Assembly: GCA_015499985.1 (NCBI GenBank)
Contig: JAAAUF010000184.1
Span: forward strand, 1-47,596
DNA length: 47,596 nucleotides
Direction of reading: 5' to 3'
Source of the DNA: Haplosporangium gracile
Taxonomy: Eukaryota; Mortierellomycota; Mortierellomycetes; Mortierellales; Mortierellaceae
Position 1 is the first letter of the stretch. The number at the start of each line of letters is the position of its first letter. A program made the position numbers and the translations under genes. The notes under the pieces are model-generated. The model was given only the letters and a program-made list of their open reading frames with translations, was not told the DNA's origin and made no database searches. Below are positions 34,164 through 45,065 of the stretch, in pieces.

Positions 34164-37061
34164 ATGGCAGACAAGGCAAACGCCGCCACCATCTCTGGCT
34201 CTAATGCTCAATCCGCCGACGAGGACGCCACGCTGATGCGACAGCTCGAGGAGGAACTCAAAAACACATCCATGGACGACGACGATGGCGTCTCTTCATC
34301 TTCCTCATCCGCCTCCATCGCCTCTGTAAAGGTCCAGGCCAACGTGCTCTCTGCTAAAGAACAGGAACTTGCCGGTAAAATACTACAAGAAAAAGTCGCT
34401 TCACTTACCACTCCCCCTCCCCGCACACATACACACGCAATTCCTCTAACTTATCTCTCCAGTTAACCAATTGACTGGCATACAAGAACTTGTCCATCTT
34501 TCAGTCTATTTGTTTATCTGTACATCAACGGGCAGATTGCTAGCCAGTCACCTTTGAACCCCAACGTTTTTTTTCTCCTCCAATTCAATCCGATTGCAAT
34601 CGAAGCATTTCATTGACACAACGCGAAGAATACATTCAACTGGCAAAAGCAGGCAAACATAACTAACCTTCCCATCTCTGCGCAACTTACAACATAATGA
34701 CACCATTTCAATAATAGACCAGGGAATGTTGGATGGTGTTCAGATTTTCTTCGAGAACCAGTTTGTTGAAGCACAGCGGATCTTTGCGACCCAGGACCAA
34801 GTCAATCCTGTCTACGCCCTCGGTTCAGGAGCCCTTGCCTTCATGAAAGGTAATTAGAGTCGACGAAGCAGTGACTACATACACACGAATGACAAAATGG
34901 ACATGTGAAGGAAAACAAGAAAGAATTCGGCAGGCCAGGAAATGGTATAAAGGGCAACAGCAAGGACATGTATGCGCGCGTGTGTATAGGGCCAAGCCCA
35001 CGCCTTATGTTTTGTTTGCACATGACGGCAGACAAGCAAAGGGGTCAAATGAATTGCGAGTGAAAGATATTAATTCACCTGCTGTTTTTTCACCCCTTCG
35101 TCTTTGTATCACCCAAACTTTGGCCAACGTCCACTTGCATTATTTTCCGTTGGGATCGTCTAACTGCTTCATGGAATCCTTATGCTATGTTCCCACGAAT
35201 ACAAAAATTTGTCCAACAACACACAATGGAATGGAACGATAACAGCTTGTATGACGTTCAGCGAATCTGACATTGCAACGGCCACAAAGCTTCTCCAACA
35301 CGCAGAGACGCTGTGCAATGCCCAGATTCAGGCCGCGCCCAAAAAGACTGTGCCCCTGATGACCTCCGTCTCGAAGCTGGTTTCTTCGGGCTGGAGCTAT
35401 TTCGGTTACAAGGACACCAACAAATCCAAGAGCAACAGCCATGCAGGGGCACCGCCGCCACCAAAACATATGACTAACGGTGAAATCAGAGCAAGAGTCA
35501 TCCGTGCAGAGACTTTGCTCCTGACGTCTTTGATCCTCTTGCTTCAGGAGAGCATCATGAGTTACCTTAAGGCCGGCCTCAACTTGCGCAAAGGTAATCC
35601 CTATACCCTAATTGTCATTTTTTTATTTATTTATTTCTTTTGCATGTCAGGTCTGTATGATATAAATTACGACTTATGCAATCGATCAAATATACTTTTA
35701 TGATCAAATATATAGGATACAAATCATACGAGAACGTCTGGCTGGAGCTCAAGTCCATGGGCGATGAAGTCAACACCCTCGTCGACAACAACACTCTTGG
35801 AGGCATTCACTTTGGGTAAGGGATACGACAAGCACCAAGACCAAACCTGATCGAGTTAATACCGACAAACTATCTGACATCTTCTCGAATCTCTTCTTAC
35901 ATTCCTAGATTGGGAACAATTAATATTGTGTTGGCGATGATGCCAGCCAAGATCCTCCGGATCATCTCATCGTTCGGATACACAGGCGACAAGGCATTCG
36001 GATTCGACTTGGTCTCAAAGGCCATCTCGGGCAAGGGTATCCGCTCCCCGCTGGGATCGCTCATGTTCTTGGCCTACTATACCATCCTGGCCGGGTTCGC
36101 TCCCTCGGTCCTGGGCGAGACCAATATTCCGATTGCGGACAAAATTCTCAAGGACGCTCTACGGGACTACCGCGAATCGGCATTCTTCCTCTACTTTGAA
36201 GGCCGCAACAGTCGTCTCAAAGGCAACATCAAGGAATCGACCGATGCCTTTGAGTTGGCCTCGAGCAAAGCCACGATCGAGTGGGGGTCCGAGTTGCAGA
36301 GATTGTGTGATTATGAGCTCGGACTGAACTGTGCCATTTCGCTTCAGTGGACAGACGCGACTGTATACTTTGAGAGGTTAGCCAAGGAGAACTATTGGTC
36401 TAAGGCTTTCTTCCTGTACTTCAAGGCCGCATCCCTCGAAGCTGCAGGACACAAGAAGGATGCACTGGCCATCTACCAGTCGATTCCTGGACTGGTGAAT
36501 CGCAAGTTTGGTGGGCGCACTATCCTGGTCGAGCAGTATGTCACCCGCAAGGTCAAGCTGTTTGAGCAGAACGGATTCGAGGAGACCAACCTCCCCGCAC
36601 TCGAGATCCTCTTGATCTGGAACGCCTTTGCTTCCATGACCCCACAAGATCTCCAGACCTCACTCATTCAGGTCGATGCTCAGATCAGCAAGAACCGTGG
36701 CTCGACCGGATTGGATTCATTGGCAGTGCTAAAGACCATCAAGGGCGCTATTCTGCACCAGTTGGGTCGTCACAAGGAAGGTGCCGAATGTCTGACTTGG
36801 GTGATGGAGCTGCCTGCTGGGAAGATTGCCGAGGAGAAATGGGCGGTCCCCTTTGCGTGTTGGGAAGCGGGTGTAGGAAGCTGGATGGAGGACAAGGATT
36901 TGCAGGGTGATAGTCGTTGGACGAGAGCTAAAGGGTTCTGGGATAAGGCGATGGGATTCTCGGGATACGAGTTTGAGTTCCGGTTGTCGGTTCGGATCCA
37001 TGCCGCCATGATGCGTATCAACGACATGGCCGAGCAGATGAAGTTGAAAGCCTTCCATTAG
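34164..37061 (+). CDS. IML2: TTC39/Iml2 family tetratricopeptide protein, 5 exons, 647 aa
   Basis: Exons: 34164-34374, 34718-34849, 35246-35593, 35716-35815, 35909-37061. The N-terminus is acidic and Ser-rich. Typical Iml2/TTC39 landmarks follow: GVQIFFENQFVEAQRIFA, YALGSGALAFMKACMTF, RVIRAETLLLTSLILLLQES, YLKAGLNLRKGYKSYENVW, GTINIVLAMMPAKILRIIS, SFGYTGDKAFGFDLV, PLGSLMFLAYYTILAGF, then TPR helices such as AFFLYFEGRNSRLKGN and YFKAASLEAAGHKKDALAIY. Yeast Iml2 is linked to lipid droplets, inclusion-body clearance and mitochondria; animal TTC39 proteins are poorly understood (family knowledge). The length is close to the family. A Lys/Ser/Pro-rich insert lies at residues about 140-165. Its stop is 142 bases from that of the convergent kelch-BTB gene. 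Confidence 0.9.
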
Positions 37062-37142
37062 AGGCACTCTTTTGTATTATTAGTTAGAGCTAGAGGAAAA
37101 AAATATACATGTAGGTTAATTTTCAAAGTTAATGATCAAATG

Positions 37143-37162
37143 TTTTTTTTTTAAAAAAAAAA
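37143..37162. terminator. T10A10 palindrome between convergent genes
   Basis: Ten T followed directly by ten A form a perfect 20-base palindrome, 81 bases after the TTC39 stop and 41 bases after the kelch-BTB stop. It reads identically on both strands, so each transcript meets a U tract and then an A tract. It could act as a two-way 3'-end element, and such A/T palindromes can also extrude. The role is inference. Confidence 0.5.
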
Positions 37163-37203
37163 CGAGTTATTATTTGTACAAATTGGGGAAGATTTCTCAA
37201 CAT

Positions 37204-40200
37204 CTAGAATCCGGCGCTCTTCATAAGATCGGCACCGCTCAAGGTCGGCTTAGGCGGCTTCATCTTGCTCTTCAAACTCTTCTTTTCCTTCTCCTTCTCC
37301 TTCTCCGCCTTCTTATTATTGCCACTACTACCGCCACTGCTTCCAGACTTGACACTCTCTACAATCGACCCATCCATATTTCCACGAATCTTGGACGGTG
37401 CGGGCGCCTTGGCTCCTCCGAAATGGTAATCCAAAGCTCCAGATACGACGGCGGCGCTTGGGAGGACATCTCCTCGGAGCTGCTGCTGTTTCTGGAGGTA
37501 CCGCTGATGTTGGAGTCGGTGCTGTTCTAGCATTAACATCTCTTGGCCACGCATGTGTTCCTGCTCCAGCTGGTACTGCTGCTGTTGGATGTACTCTTGT
37601 TGAGCCATCTGGTGTTGGTGGACCTGCTGCTCCATGTCGTACTGCATCTGCATTTGGAGTCGTTTTTTGGCCTGAAGTGTCCGGTCGTCCAGCTGGTAGT
37701 CGTCGTAGGTGGACTGGGGGGTGAATGGATGTTGTTGGAAGGAGGGTGACAACGGCGAAGGATAGGCTGTCTGGTATTGAGATCCGCCTTGAGGGTACGT
37801 TGGTGAGCCGAGAGGAGAAATGAGTTGTTGACCTTGGTATGCTCCTCCTGCTCCCTGGTGATGAGTTGGTGGCAATGGTGCTGCCCGAGCGGGTCGTTGA
37901 TCAGAACTGCCGTTGGGCGAGGAAAGGAATAAGGGCTGCTGAATCTCATCGACTTCCTGAATCATCGAGGGCATCAGTCGCTGACCGCCGTTGTACTGTT
38001 GCAAAAGATTGTCGCGGACGTGACCTCCATCGGTACTGATACTGTCTCGAGAGGCGGCGCGTCGATGCTGGGTAGGTGGGTAGGGCACCTTAGTTGATGG
38101 AGGTGGAGGGGCGCGCATACTATTGGACCGAACAATACCCACAGGTACAGGTGGAAGTTCCCTAGGCTCCCTGGCAGCAGGGAGAGACTGAACAGCTAAT
38201 CCAATGGCTCTTGCTTGAAGACCCAACTCACCAGCCATCAACGCCGTGCTGTAGATGCGGATGGGGTTCGTGTGGACTGATTGGTGCAAGATATCCATGG
38301 TGAGTGCATAGAGTCCATTGAGTTCGTACCGCCGGGCAAGGATCAACAGATAGTCGGCCATACCAGCCGAGATGGTTGTGGGGAGACTGCCGGTGTAGAG
38401 GTACTGCAGGAAGAGTGGTACCACATCGTCGGGGACGGGCAGGATCAAGATGAGGGGTGTCACATAGGGAGGAGACAACAGCATGGTCGAGAATTCGGGC
38501 CAACGAGCTGCAAGCACGGTCGAATTGGCTCCAAAGAGCGTTCCAGTTGCCGAGCAGACCTGCATGTCACTCAGACTAGGTCTCGATAACAGCTCCAATC
38601 CAAGCTCCTGTGCATCCTTTGAGAACGAGGGGACGGGTCGCTCGTACATGCCGTAAGCCTGCAAGTTGACCATCATGATGTGATCGTGGTGCTGGAGGCG
38701 GTTGGCATAGTCTTCGTCGGCGTTGGCCCCTTGATTACCAAAGATGAGCAATGTCCCTGTGGCAGGGTGGAGCAGAGTGCGGCTCCAGGAGCCCTTCTCG
38801 AGGAGGTTGTCGATCGAGAGCTGCTCCCACTTGTAATGAGTGAGGTTGAAGGCGTAAATGGCCAGGGTAGGTTTCTTGCCAGGCAGGATCAAGGTGCCTG
38901 TGAGGATGAGCTGGTTCTGGTACACGTGTCCCTGAGGAAAACGTAGACCGGGTGGGAGTTCGTGACCCATCATGGCCAGTGCCTGGGTCTTCTCGATCAA
39001 TGAGAAGGATGGAGGCGGTGTTGAAGTGGATGTGGAGGAAGAAAGAGGCTCGTCCATGGCGATGGCGGGGTGGGTGTAGTGTGGGGTGATGACCTTGAAG
39101 TCCCGCTGAAGGTTTTTGAAATCATAGTTTGAATAAAGGTAGATCGACGGCACATCCCGTCCCGTCCTGAACGCCGGCGTCAGTTCGCCACTCATCAATC
39201 TCTCTGAATTTTTGCGTTTGGTTGATTGGGGCGATGGCTGCTGCTGCTGGTCATCCGAGCCTCTGTCCGGTGTATCATCCCCTCTCGAGGAAGCTGTTGT
39301 GGAGCTTGGTGCAGAGATGCGGCCACTGAGTACCATCGAAATACTTGCCATTGCATCAATGGAACCCGAGTCCGTCGAGGGCCATGAGAGGTTGGCCGAC
39401 GTCTGTGGAGAAGATGCAGTGGCAGAGGGGAAAGAGGGCGACGCTGGGGCGACAGAGCTGGCCGATTGCTTGCCGGGACCAGTTGCCGCAATGGTTCGGT
39501 AGGAGCCACACTGGCCAATGGACTGGATAGAGGCGACCCACTCCCAGGTGTGGAGGTCCAGGACACAGGCATCCTCGACATAGGCCTTGGCCGTGTCCGT
39601 TCCTCCAATGACAACCAGATAGTGGTCCAAAATCGTCGCCATATGGGCCCAGCGGGGTTTGGGAGAGTGCGCATTGACCTGAGGGTGTTTTTGTTGCCAG
39701 CGCTGAGTAACAATATCAAAGACATGGAGATCATTTAGTGCAGCCATGACGTCTTGGCTCCCGTCGTCCTCGCCGCTTTCCTGCCTCTTGTCCTTTGCGC
39801 CGCTATTGCTCTCATTGGTGCTGTTGTAAACCTTGCCCATGCCGCCAAAGAGAATCAATGAAGTGCCAAAGGCATTGAGCGTGTGAAAGTACCGAGGGCT
39901 GGGGGGGACTGAGATTGGGTCCGAAAGTGTGCCAGCGCGGGTTTCCTCCACAGGGTCGGTCGTCAATGAGAGCGACAACATCGCAGAAGGATCGCTTCCG
40001 CCTTCGGTTTCAGAGTCGGCAAAGTTGTTCTCCGACGAGACGTCGTGGAGAATATCCCAGAATCCGGTCTCGACGTCAAGAACATAGTGACCATTTGTCA
40101 AGTCCCGGTTCTCGAGCCGGCCACCAAAACAGTGGAGGGTCGAGTCGTTGACGAGGACAATGGCGGAGCCCATCAATGGGGGTGGGGGCGTACCCTTTGT

Positions 40201-40407
40201 TGCGGTCGATGTGAGAGCGAGAGCTTTTGTGGAGACCTGAGTCGGCTGTTGTGGGTGAGAGGGAATGTTGTGTTGGTGTTGCTGGTGCAGTTGTGGCGGT
40301 GTTATGTGCTTGTATTGAAGGGGTGAGGTATTTGTCTGGAACAGACCGTTGCTATTGCTGACGAACTCGCCCTGAAATGACCGTTGTGCTGATGCCGAGA
40401 CAGCCAT
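37204..40407 (-). CDS. Kelch-repeat and BTB-domain protein (LZTR1/Ral2-like), 1067 aa, intronless
   Basis: One continuous reading on the minus strand. Residues about 85-290 hold kelch motifs (LHCFGGRLENRDLTNGHYVL, PPSPRYFHTLNAFGTSLILF, LNDLHVFDIVTQRWQQ, RWAHMATILDHYLVVIGGTD). A Ser-rich stretch separates them from further blade-like segments at about 480-580 (GSWSRTLLHPATGTLLIFG). A BTB/POZ fold follows at about 605-720 (ANSTVLAARWPEFSTMLLS, DDVVPLFLQYLYTGSLP). The C-terminal third is disordered, with a Gln-rich run and a final Lys-rich block. Kelch before BTB is the order in animal LZTR1 and fission yeast Ral2, both tied to Ras signalling, so a Ras-pathway or CUL3-adaptor role is possible but inferred. 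It lacks introns, unlike most neighbours. Confidence 0.82.
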   Translation of the reverse strand: MAVSASAQRSFQGEFVSNSNGLFQTNTSPLQYKHITPPQLHQQHQHNIPSHPQQPTQVSTKALALTSTATKGTPPPPLMGSAIVLVNDSTLHCFGGRLENRDLTNGHYVLDVETGFWDILHDVSSENNFADSETEGGSDPSAMLSLSLTTDPVEETRAGTLSDPISVPPSPRYFHTLNAFGTSLILFGGMGKVYNSTNESNSGAKDKRQESGEDDGSQDVMAALNDLHVFDIVTQRWQQKHPQVNAHSPKPRWAHMATILDHYLVVIGGTDTAKAYVEDACVLDLHTWEWVASIQSIGQCGSYRTIAATGPGKQSASSVAPASPSFPSATASSPQTSANLSWPSTDSGSIDAMASISMVLSGRISAPSSTTASSRGDDTPDRGSDDQQQQPSPQSTKRKNSERLMSGELTPAFRTGRDVPSIYLYSNYDFKNLQRDFKVITPHYTHPAIAMDEPLSSSTSTSTPPPSFSLIEKTQALAMMGHELPPGLRFPQGHVYQNQLILTGTLILPGKKPTLAIYAFNLTHYKWEQLSIDNLLEKGSWSRTLLHPATGTLLIFGNQGANADEDYANRLQHHDHIMMVNLQAYGMYERPVPSFSKDAQELGLELLSRPSLSDMQVCSATGTLFGANSTVLAARWPEFSTMLLSPPYVTPLILILPVPDDVVPLFLQYLYTGSLPTTISAGMADYLLILARRYELNGLYALTMDILHQSVHTNPIRIYSTALMAGELGLQARAIGLAVQSLPAAREPRELPPVPVGIVRSNSMRAPPPPSTKVPYPPTQHRRAASRDSISTDGGHVRDNLLQQYNGGQRLMPSMIQEVDEIQQPLFLSSPNGSSDQRPARAAPLPPTHHQGAGGAYQGQQLISPLGSPTYPQGGSQYQTAYPSPLSPSFQQHPFTPQSTYDDYQLDDRTLQAKKRLQMQMQYDMEQQVHQHQMAQQEYIQQQQYQLEQEHMRGQEMLMLEQHRLQHQRYLQKQQQLRGDVLPSAAVVSGALDYHFGGAKAPAPSKIRGNMDGSIVESVKSGSSGGSSGNNKKAEKEKEKEKKSLKSKMKPPKPTLSGADLMKSAGF

Positions 40408-41420
40408 CTTTGTTGTTTTTTACGAGGGAAGGTAAATGAGAACGGAGAGGGAGAATGAGGTAGGGAATGAACACTACTTTAACGTGCAAAGGATGGTGTG
40501 GGGAAACAGGGAAGAGGAGCAAGGGAAAAAGGTTGGTGGACGAAAGGTCGGAAGAGCAAGTTAAGATAGAAAGGAAGAGAACGAAAGAGGCACGCGATAG
40601 GGTATATATCCGAGTGAGTCAAGGAAAAACGAGATGGTGGTTGCTGTTTTTCAATGGTTGAGAAGAAGAGTAGAAAAGAAGAGATAAGAAGAAAGAAGAT
40701 GTTGTCAGCATTGGACAAAACAGACATTGTCTTTCGCTCACGACGTTTTTGTCTTGTTAGGAAGGAGCGAGGAGTGTCCAATGGGTCAAGTTGTGTATGT
40801 TGCTTACCGGAGTGTATGTGTGAAGAGAGTGAGAGTAAGCAGAGAACGGGTGAATTGAAGGAAGGAGAGAGAAAGAGATGATCGGTCTTCCAGAACAGTA
40901 GTCGATTGAAAGAGTAGAACAAAGACGAGGCAAAGGAGAAAGGAGTATGGATATTCACAAGAAGGCTGATGATGATAGAGAAAAGGATTAATGTGTGAAC
41001 TGAAGGCGGAGGTGGAGGATGAGAGATATGTACAATTGGGAGGAATGAAGAGGGAGGAAAGGATAATGAAGTTTGCGAAAGAGAGGGTTGCGGAGAAAGA
41101 AAAAGGTTGGAGACGAGAAAAGAGAAAAGAGAAAAGAGAAGAGAAAGAGAGATGAGGCGAAAAGAGAGAAAAGAGAGAAAAGGAAGGGACAACAAGGAGA
41201 GAACTGGGCGTGGAGGTGAAAAGGGGAAGGGGAAGAGGGAAACAAGGAAGGAGTGGAGAACCTTGAAGTGGAAAAAGAGAAAAGAAAAATAAAAAAGATC
41301 GGAGGAGACGAGAGTAGAGAAGAGAGGTAAAGGGGGACAAAGCACGCAAGGCGCACAAGAAGAGAACGGTTTTATTTTTGTGGGATGGGAGAGGAGGAGG
41401 AGGAGGAGGAGGGAGGAGGA
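40408..41420 (-). promoter_or_regulatory. Purine/pyrimidine-asymmetric leader region of the kelch-BTB gene
   Basis: About 1 kb where the plus strand is mostly G and A (for example 41040-41300 and a GGA run at 41385-41420), so the minus-strand leader of the kelch-BTB gene is strongly pyrimidine-rich. The long minus-strand ORFs here translate into Phe/Leu/Ser/Pro-only sequence and are not genes. A long leader or promoter is the likeliest role. Confidence 0.5.
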
Positions 41421-41576
41421 GGATGTGGGATGGGGACTTGGATGTGTATGCATTGGAAAAAAAGGAGAGAACCAACAAAAAAAAGAACCAAACCTTGCCT
41501 TCTTTTTTGCTGTCTGTGTACCCCTCCACTCGCTCACTCACCCACTCACTCATTCATTCACTCACATACAAAAGAA

Positions 41577-41656
41577 CAACAACACACTCAGAGAGTAGAG
41601 TTATCTGCTGATTGTGCGTGTTGTTTGATGAAATCTACTCTCTGGGTGTGTTGTTG
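41577..41656 (+). repeat. Near-perfect 23-bp inverted repeat (hairpin), 34-base loop
   Basis: Arm 1 is 41577-41599 and arm 2 is 41634-41656. All 23 positions pair except T41588 with G41645, which would be a G-U wobble in plus-strand RNA. The arms carry the core AGAGAGTAGA / TCTACTCTCT. The loop is 34 bases. In minus-strand RNA the same position would be an A-C mismatch, so the plus-strand transcript folds better. Confidence 0.9.
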
Positions 41657-41725
41657 ATGGTTTGAATGGAGAAGACAACCAAACAAACAAGCACAAGCAA
41701 GCAAACAATCAACACTGGCAGCAAA

Positions 41726-41746
41726 AACAACAACAACAAGAACAAG

Positions 41747-41784
<38 letters not shown>
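41726..41784 (+). repeat. CAA trinucleotide repeat
   Basis: A run of CAA units, interrupted by a few AAG/AAC changes and ending in about ten uninterrupted copies. No coding context is supported. Confidence 0.92.
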
Positions 41785-41936
41785 GAATCCTGCTCTCTCT
41801 CCCCCCTCTCTCTTTCTCCACCCAACAGAAATAAAAACAAGATGTTGACCACTATTATTCTTCTACTAACACGTTTGCATGCTCATCCTCATTTATATAC
41901 TTAAAAACACTTCATCTCTCGCTCGCTCATCGTTGC

Positions 41937-41970
41937 TGTTGTTTTTGTTGTTGTTTTTGTTGTTGTTTTT
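41937..41970 (+). repeat. GTTGTTGTTTTT 12-base repeat
   Basis: Three near copies of the 12-base unit GTTGTTGTTTTT. It is roughly complementary in sense to the CAA run 150 bases upstream. Confidence 0.88.
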
Positions 41971-44452
41971 GGCACAACCTTTAAACAGTGAAGAGGATGA
42001 GAACGAAGAAGGAAATTGTATTCACAAACAAACAAACAAACAATAATAATAATATACTAAGCGCACGCACACATGAAAAAGGGTGATCTTGTTCTTCATC
42101 GTCTTCACGCTGTTAAACTTGTTCGTATATACACAAAAGCGCGCTTCTATTTCCCTTCCTTCCGAATGTTTCTCTTTGACTGTCTTGTGTCGCCTTGGCT
42201 GTTTTTTTTTTTTTTTACTTTCTCTAATAGAACATGATTCGACAAGAAACCACGCACAAAAATGAAATGAACCAACCAACTTTTGCCAAACAAACTTACA
42301 AACATACAAACAAAAGAACATTGGTCCATTGTACAGCTACAGCAACCCCTAACAGGGAAGAACGAGAATCCGCCTCGCTTCCTTCTCCCCCACTCCCTCC
42401 CATTCATTTCCCTTCCTTCGTCTTAGTTTCTCCGCCACACTTTGCTGTCGTCTTCCAGAACTCAGAAAGAGGCCAAAGAAAAAAGAAGCTGACCGCGGTT
42501 TTAGAGACCTTGAAGCCAGCCATCTCCACTCCCTCTCTTCTTCCGACGCCCTCTATCCCTAATGCCATAAACTCTGTCTCTAAACCATAAACTGTATATC
42601 ATCCTCGAACAACGTTGGTCCTTAGTCACCTTCAATTGCTTCTATCCATTGAGCACAGAACCATGGCTGATGAAATAATAACAGCAACCGCAACAACAAC
42701 AATAAAATACACCAGACGCATCCTTTCCTCCTGTCCTCCCTCCCAATTATCCCCGTTAAGCTTCCATTCGATCTTTCACGACTCTCTCCCTCATCCTCAG
42801 TCGGCGAAAATTGGGCGTTAAAGCCTTCTTTTCTTTGCTACTTTGATTCTCCTTGCTCCCATAGCCCATGTGAGCGATCCAGTCGAAGTAAAGTTTTTTG
42901 AAAAACGAAAAGCTCTTTGAGAGAGCCAAGGAGAGAGGGGGGAGAGACACACACACCGAGAGAGGGAGAGGGAGAGAGATGAGCCTTGTTTTTCTCCCTC
43001 CACAAAAAACCCCAACGATCGCTCTGAAAATGTTTTACTGTCTCCGCCCTATCTTGTGTCTGTCCATCTGTCCGCCTGTCGAAGAACCAGCTCAGCTTCA
43101 ACCCTCACTTGGTGTCCTCGAGTTGACGTCCAGCCAGCTCGTTTTAGCTGAGTCTCCAGCAAAAATGGAGGTTGTGCATACATCTGCATAAGTACTTACG
43201 GTGCATGCATGTAACCAACCTGTTTATATACCAGACAATCTGCTCCCACCCTCCGCCCCATCTCACACACTCGCTCAAAGTGGCATGCCCCTTTTTACAC
43301 TACATGAATATTGGTACCTATCTTTAACTGCCGCATGCCGCTACACTTATGAAAAGAAATCCTTCTTCATATGACCGTTGAACGGTTGCCCCCCACTCTT
43401 AGATACATTAAAGAGAAAACAAAAATAAACAATAAATCCAGGCTAGTGGGTACCTTTGAAGAGCATAACGCAATAAGAAAATAACCGAGGGGAAGACGGG
43501 CAGGTTGAGCAAGGCATGGTCAGGCAAAACAATATTGATTGTTATCCTAGCCTACCCAAATCCTCTGCACCCCTTTTCGCTTATTTTTTTTCTCTCTTTC
43601 ACATTGTCGAAGTCGTCTCGATCGTCGATCGATTGGACGTCCAGAGCGAAAAAAAAATAAATAAAAATAAAAAAATTAAAAATATGGAAGTGAAAACGAT
43701 GGGGTAAAAGAAAAGGGATAGAGAAACAAAACACAACAAAAAAGCATCTCGCACATTCTTACTTGCAAGCATACCCACATGTCACCACCAACACCACCTC
43801 CATCTCTCCACAACATGAAATAGTTCAGGTGCAAAAAAGAAAATGATGTCTGTTGACTAAACGGCAACGAAGCAAGATTGACATAGGGTGAGGGATGAGA
43901 AAAATAACCATGGGAGCTCTGACATTTTTTTCTGTTGTGGTCGTATTTTCACTCCACCATCGTGCCGACCTGCAAAATTGGTGTTGAGAAAGCAAATGCA
44001 CCTTATTACGAGCTCACAACTCAAAATGGACGATGGTGCGAATATTGTTGCTGAGCAACAAAATGCTTGCCCTCATGCCAATTGACGACTTTCTGTGAGC
44101 ACATACCACCGAACTAACACAGAAAAACAGCCGTGCATCGCTGAATGAGCAACAGTTCAGTTTTTACGCTCGTTCATGTGTGTATGTGTATGTGCGCACA
44201 TAGTGTTGTCATGCGAATTCTAGTCTTATCAAATAGGTTGTTAGCGGTGTTCTCTTAATCACCCTCATTTTAGAATGGAAAGTGGCAACTGTAATAATAG
44301 CACCTTTGTCATTTGCTTTTCTGGGATGACATTGGCGGGCGGTTCGGGTGTACCAATGCCGAGATGATGTGTTTTCCCTTCCTTTCCCATATTGCTTTCT
44401 GTACGACGTTGACAACGCCGAGTAAGGGCGTACCTGTTGTAATTATTGCTGT

Positions 44453-44481
44453 TGTTTGTTTGTTTGTTTGTTTGTTTGTTT
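44453..44481 (+). repeat. TTTG tetranucleotide array
   Basis: About seven uninterrupted TTTG units in the region upstream of transaldolase. It is a simple microsatellite. Confidence 0.9.
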
Positions 44482-45065
44482 GCTCAGGCTTTATATCCTC
44501 TCTTCCTCAGCCACTTTCCATCAGTACGCGCGCGTCGTTTATCTTTTCTGATCGAATAGAACGCGCTTCTGATGAGCCTTCATTCAAAAATGTTGATACA
44601 TCAATACCTATAGGAGGAAATGCGGAATAAAATGTGCGCAATCAATCGACACGCGCGGCTTACAAGTTACATTTATCACCGCGAAGATGATGTAAAAGAG
44701 ATAAAACGATATGCGATCCGCACAGCACGGAGCAGTGTATGCAGTTCCTTTAAGGCGCATTTCACATACATTACAGACGGAGGGATTGCTAAGGTAAGCT
44801 GCAGTCGGGCTTTGCATCTTATACGTGCGTGCGTTTGTCAGGACGACCAAGACACCCGGATAAAGGGTCTTTGTCACCCACTTTTGACAGACCTAAAAAA
44901 AAGATCTGCCTCAGCCACCCAATTCATCCGTCCGATGATTCAGATCAACGTCACAAATTCGTCCAAAGGGTGGGTCAACCGCCCAGATAAGTAGCGCGCA
45001 ACTTTTCTCTTGCTTCTACTTCATTCCATCCCTAACCCTCCAACGACACCCAACACAACACAACC

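Larger units (their letters stand above)
41421..45065. other. Gene-poor 3.6 kb stretch upstream of transaldolase
   Basis: I find no reading frame with recognisable protein character on either strand, no tRNA-like B box and no repeat typical of a transposon. The contents are a strong hairpin (41577-41656), CAA and TTG repeats (41726-41970), AAAC repeats near 42024-42042, a GA/CA-rich patch near 42920-42980 and a TTTG array (44453-44481). It could hold non-coding transcripts or the regulatory region of the transaldolase gene. Confidence 0.5.

Noticed and set aside
40479..41553. Long minus-strand ORFs of Phe/Leu/Ser/Pro
   Set aside because: They only translate pyrimidine-rich leader sequence; no domain or varied composition.
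42660..43191. Possible small coding gene starting ATGGCTGATG
   Set aside because: The frame is short and low-complexity, with no supported splice continuation and no recognisable motif.
44620..44994. ORF upstream of transaldolase
   Set aside because: Composition is mixed but no motif is recognised. It overlaps an equally long ORF on the other strand and lacks leader features, so it is probably chance.
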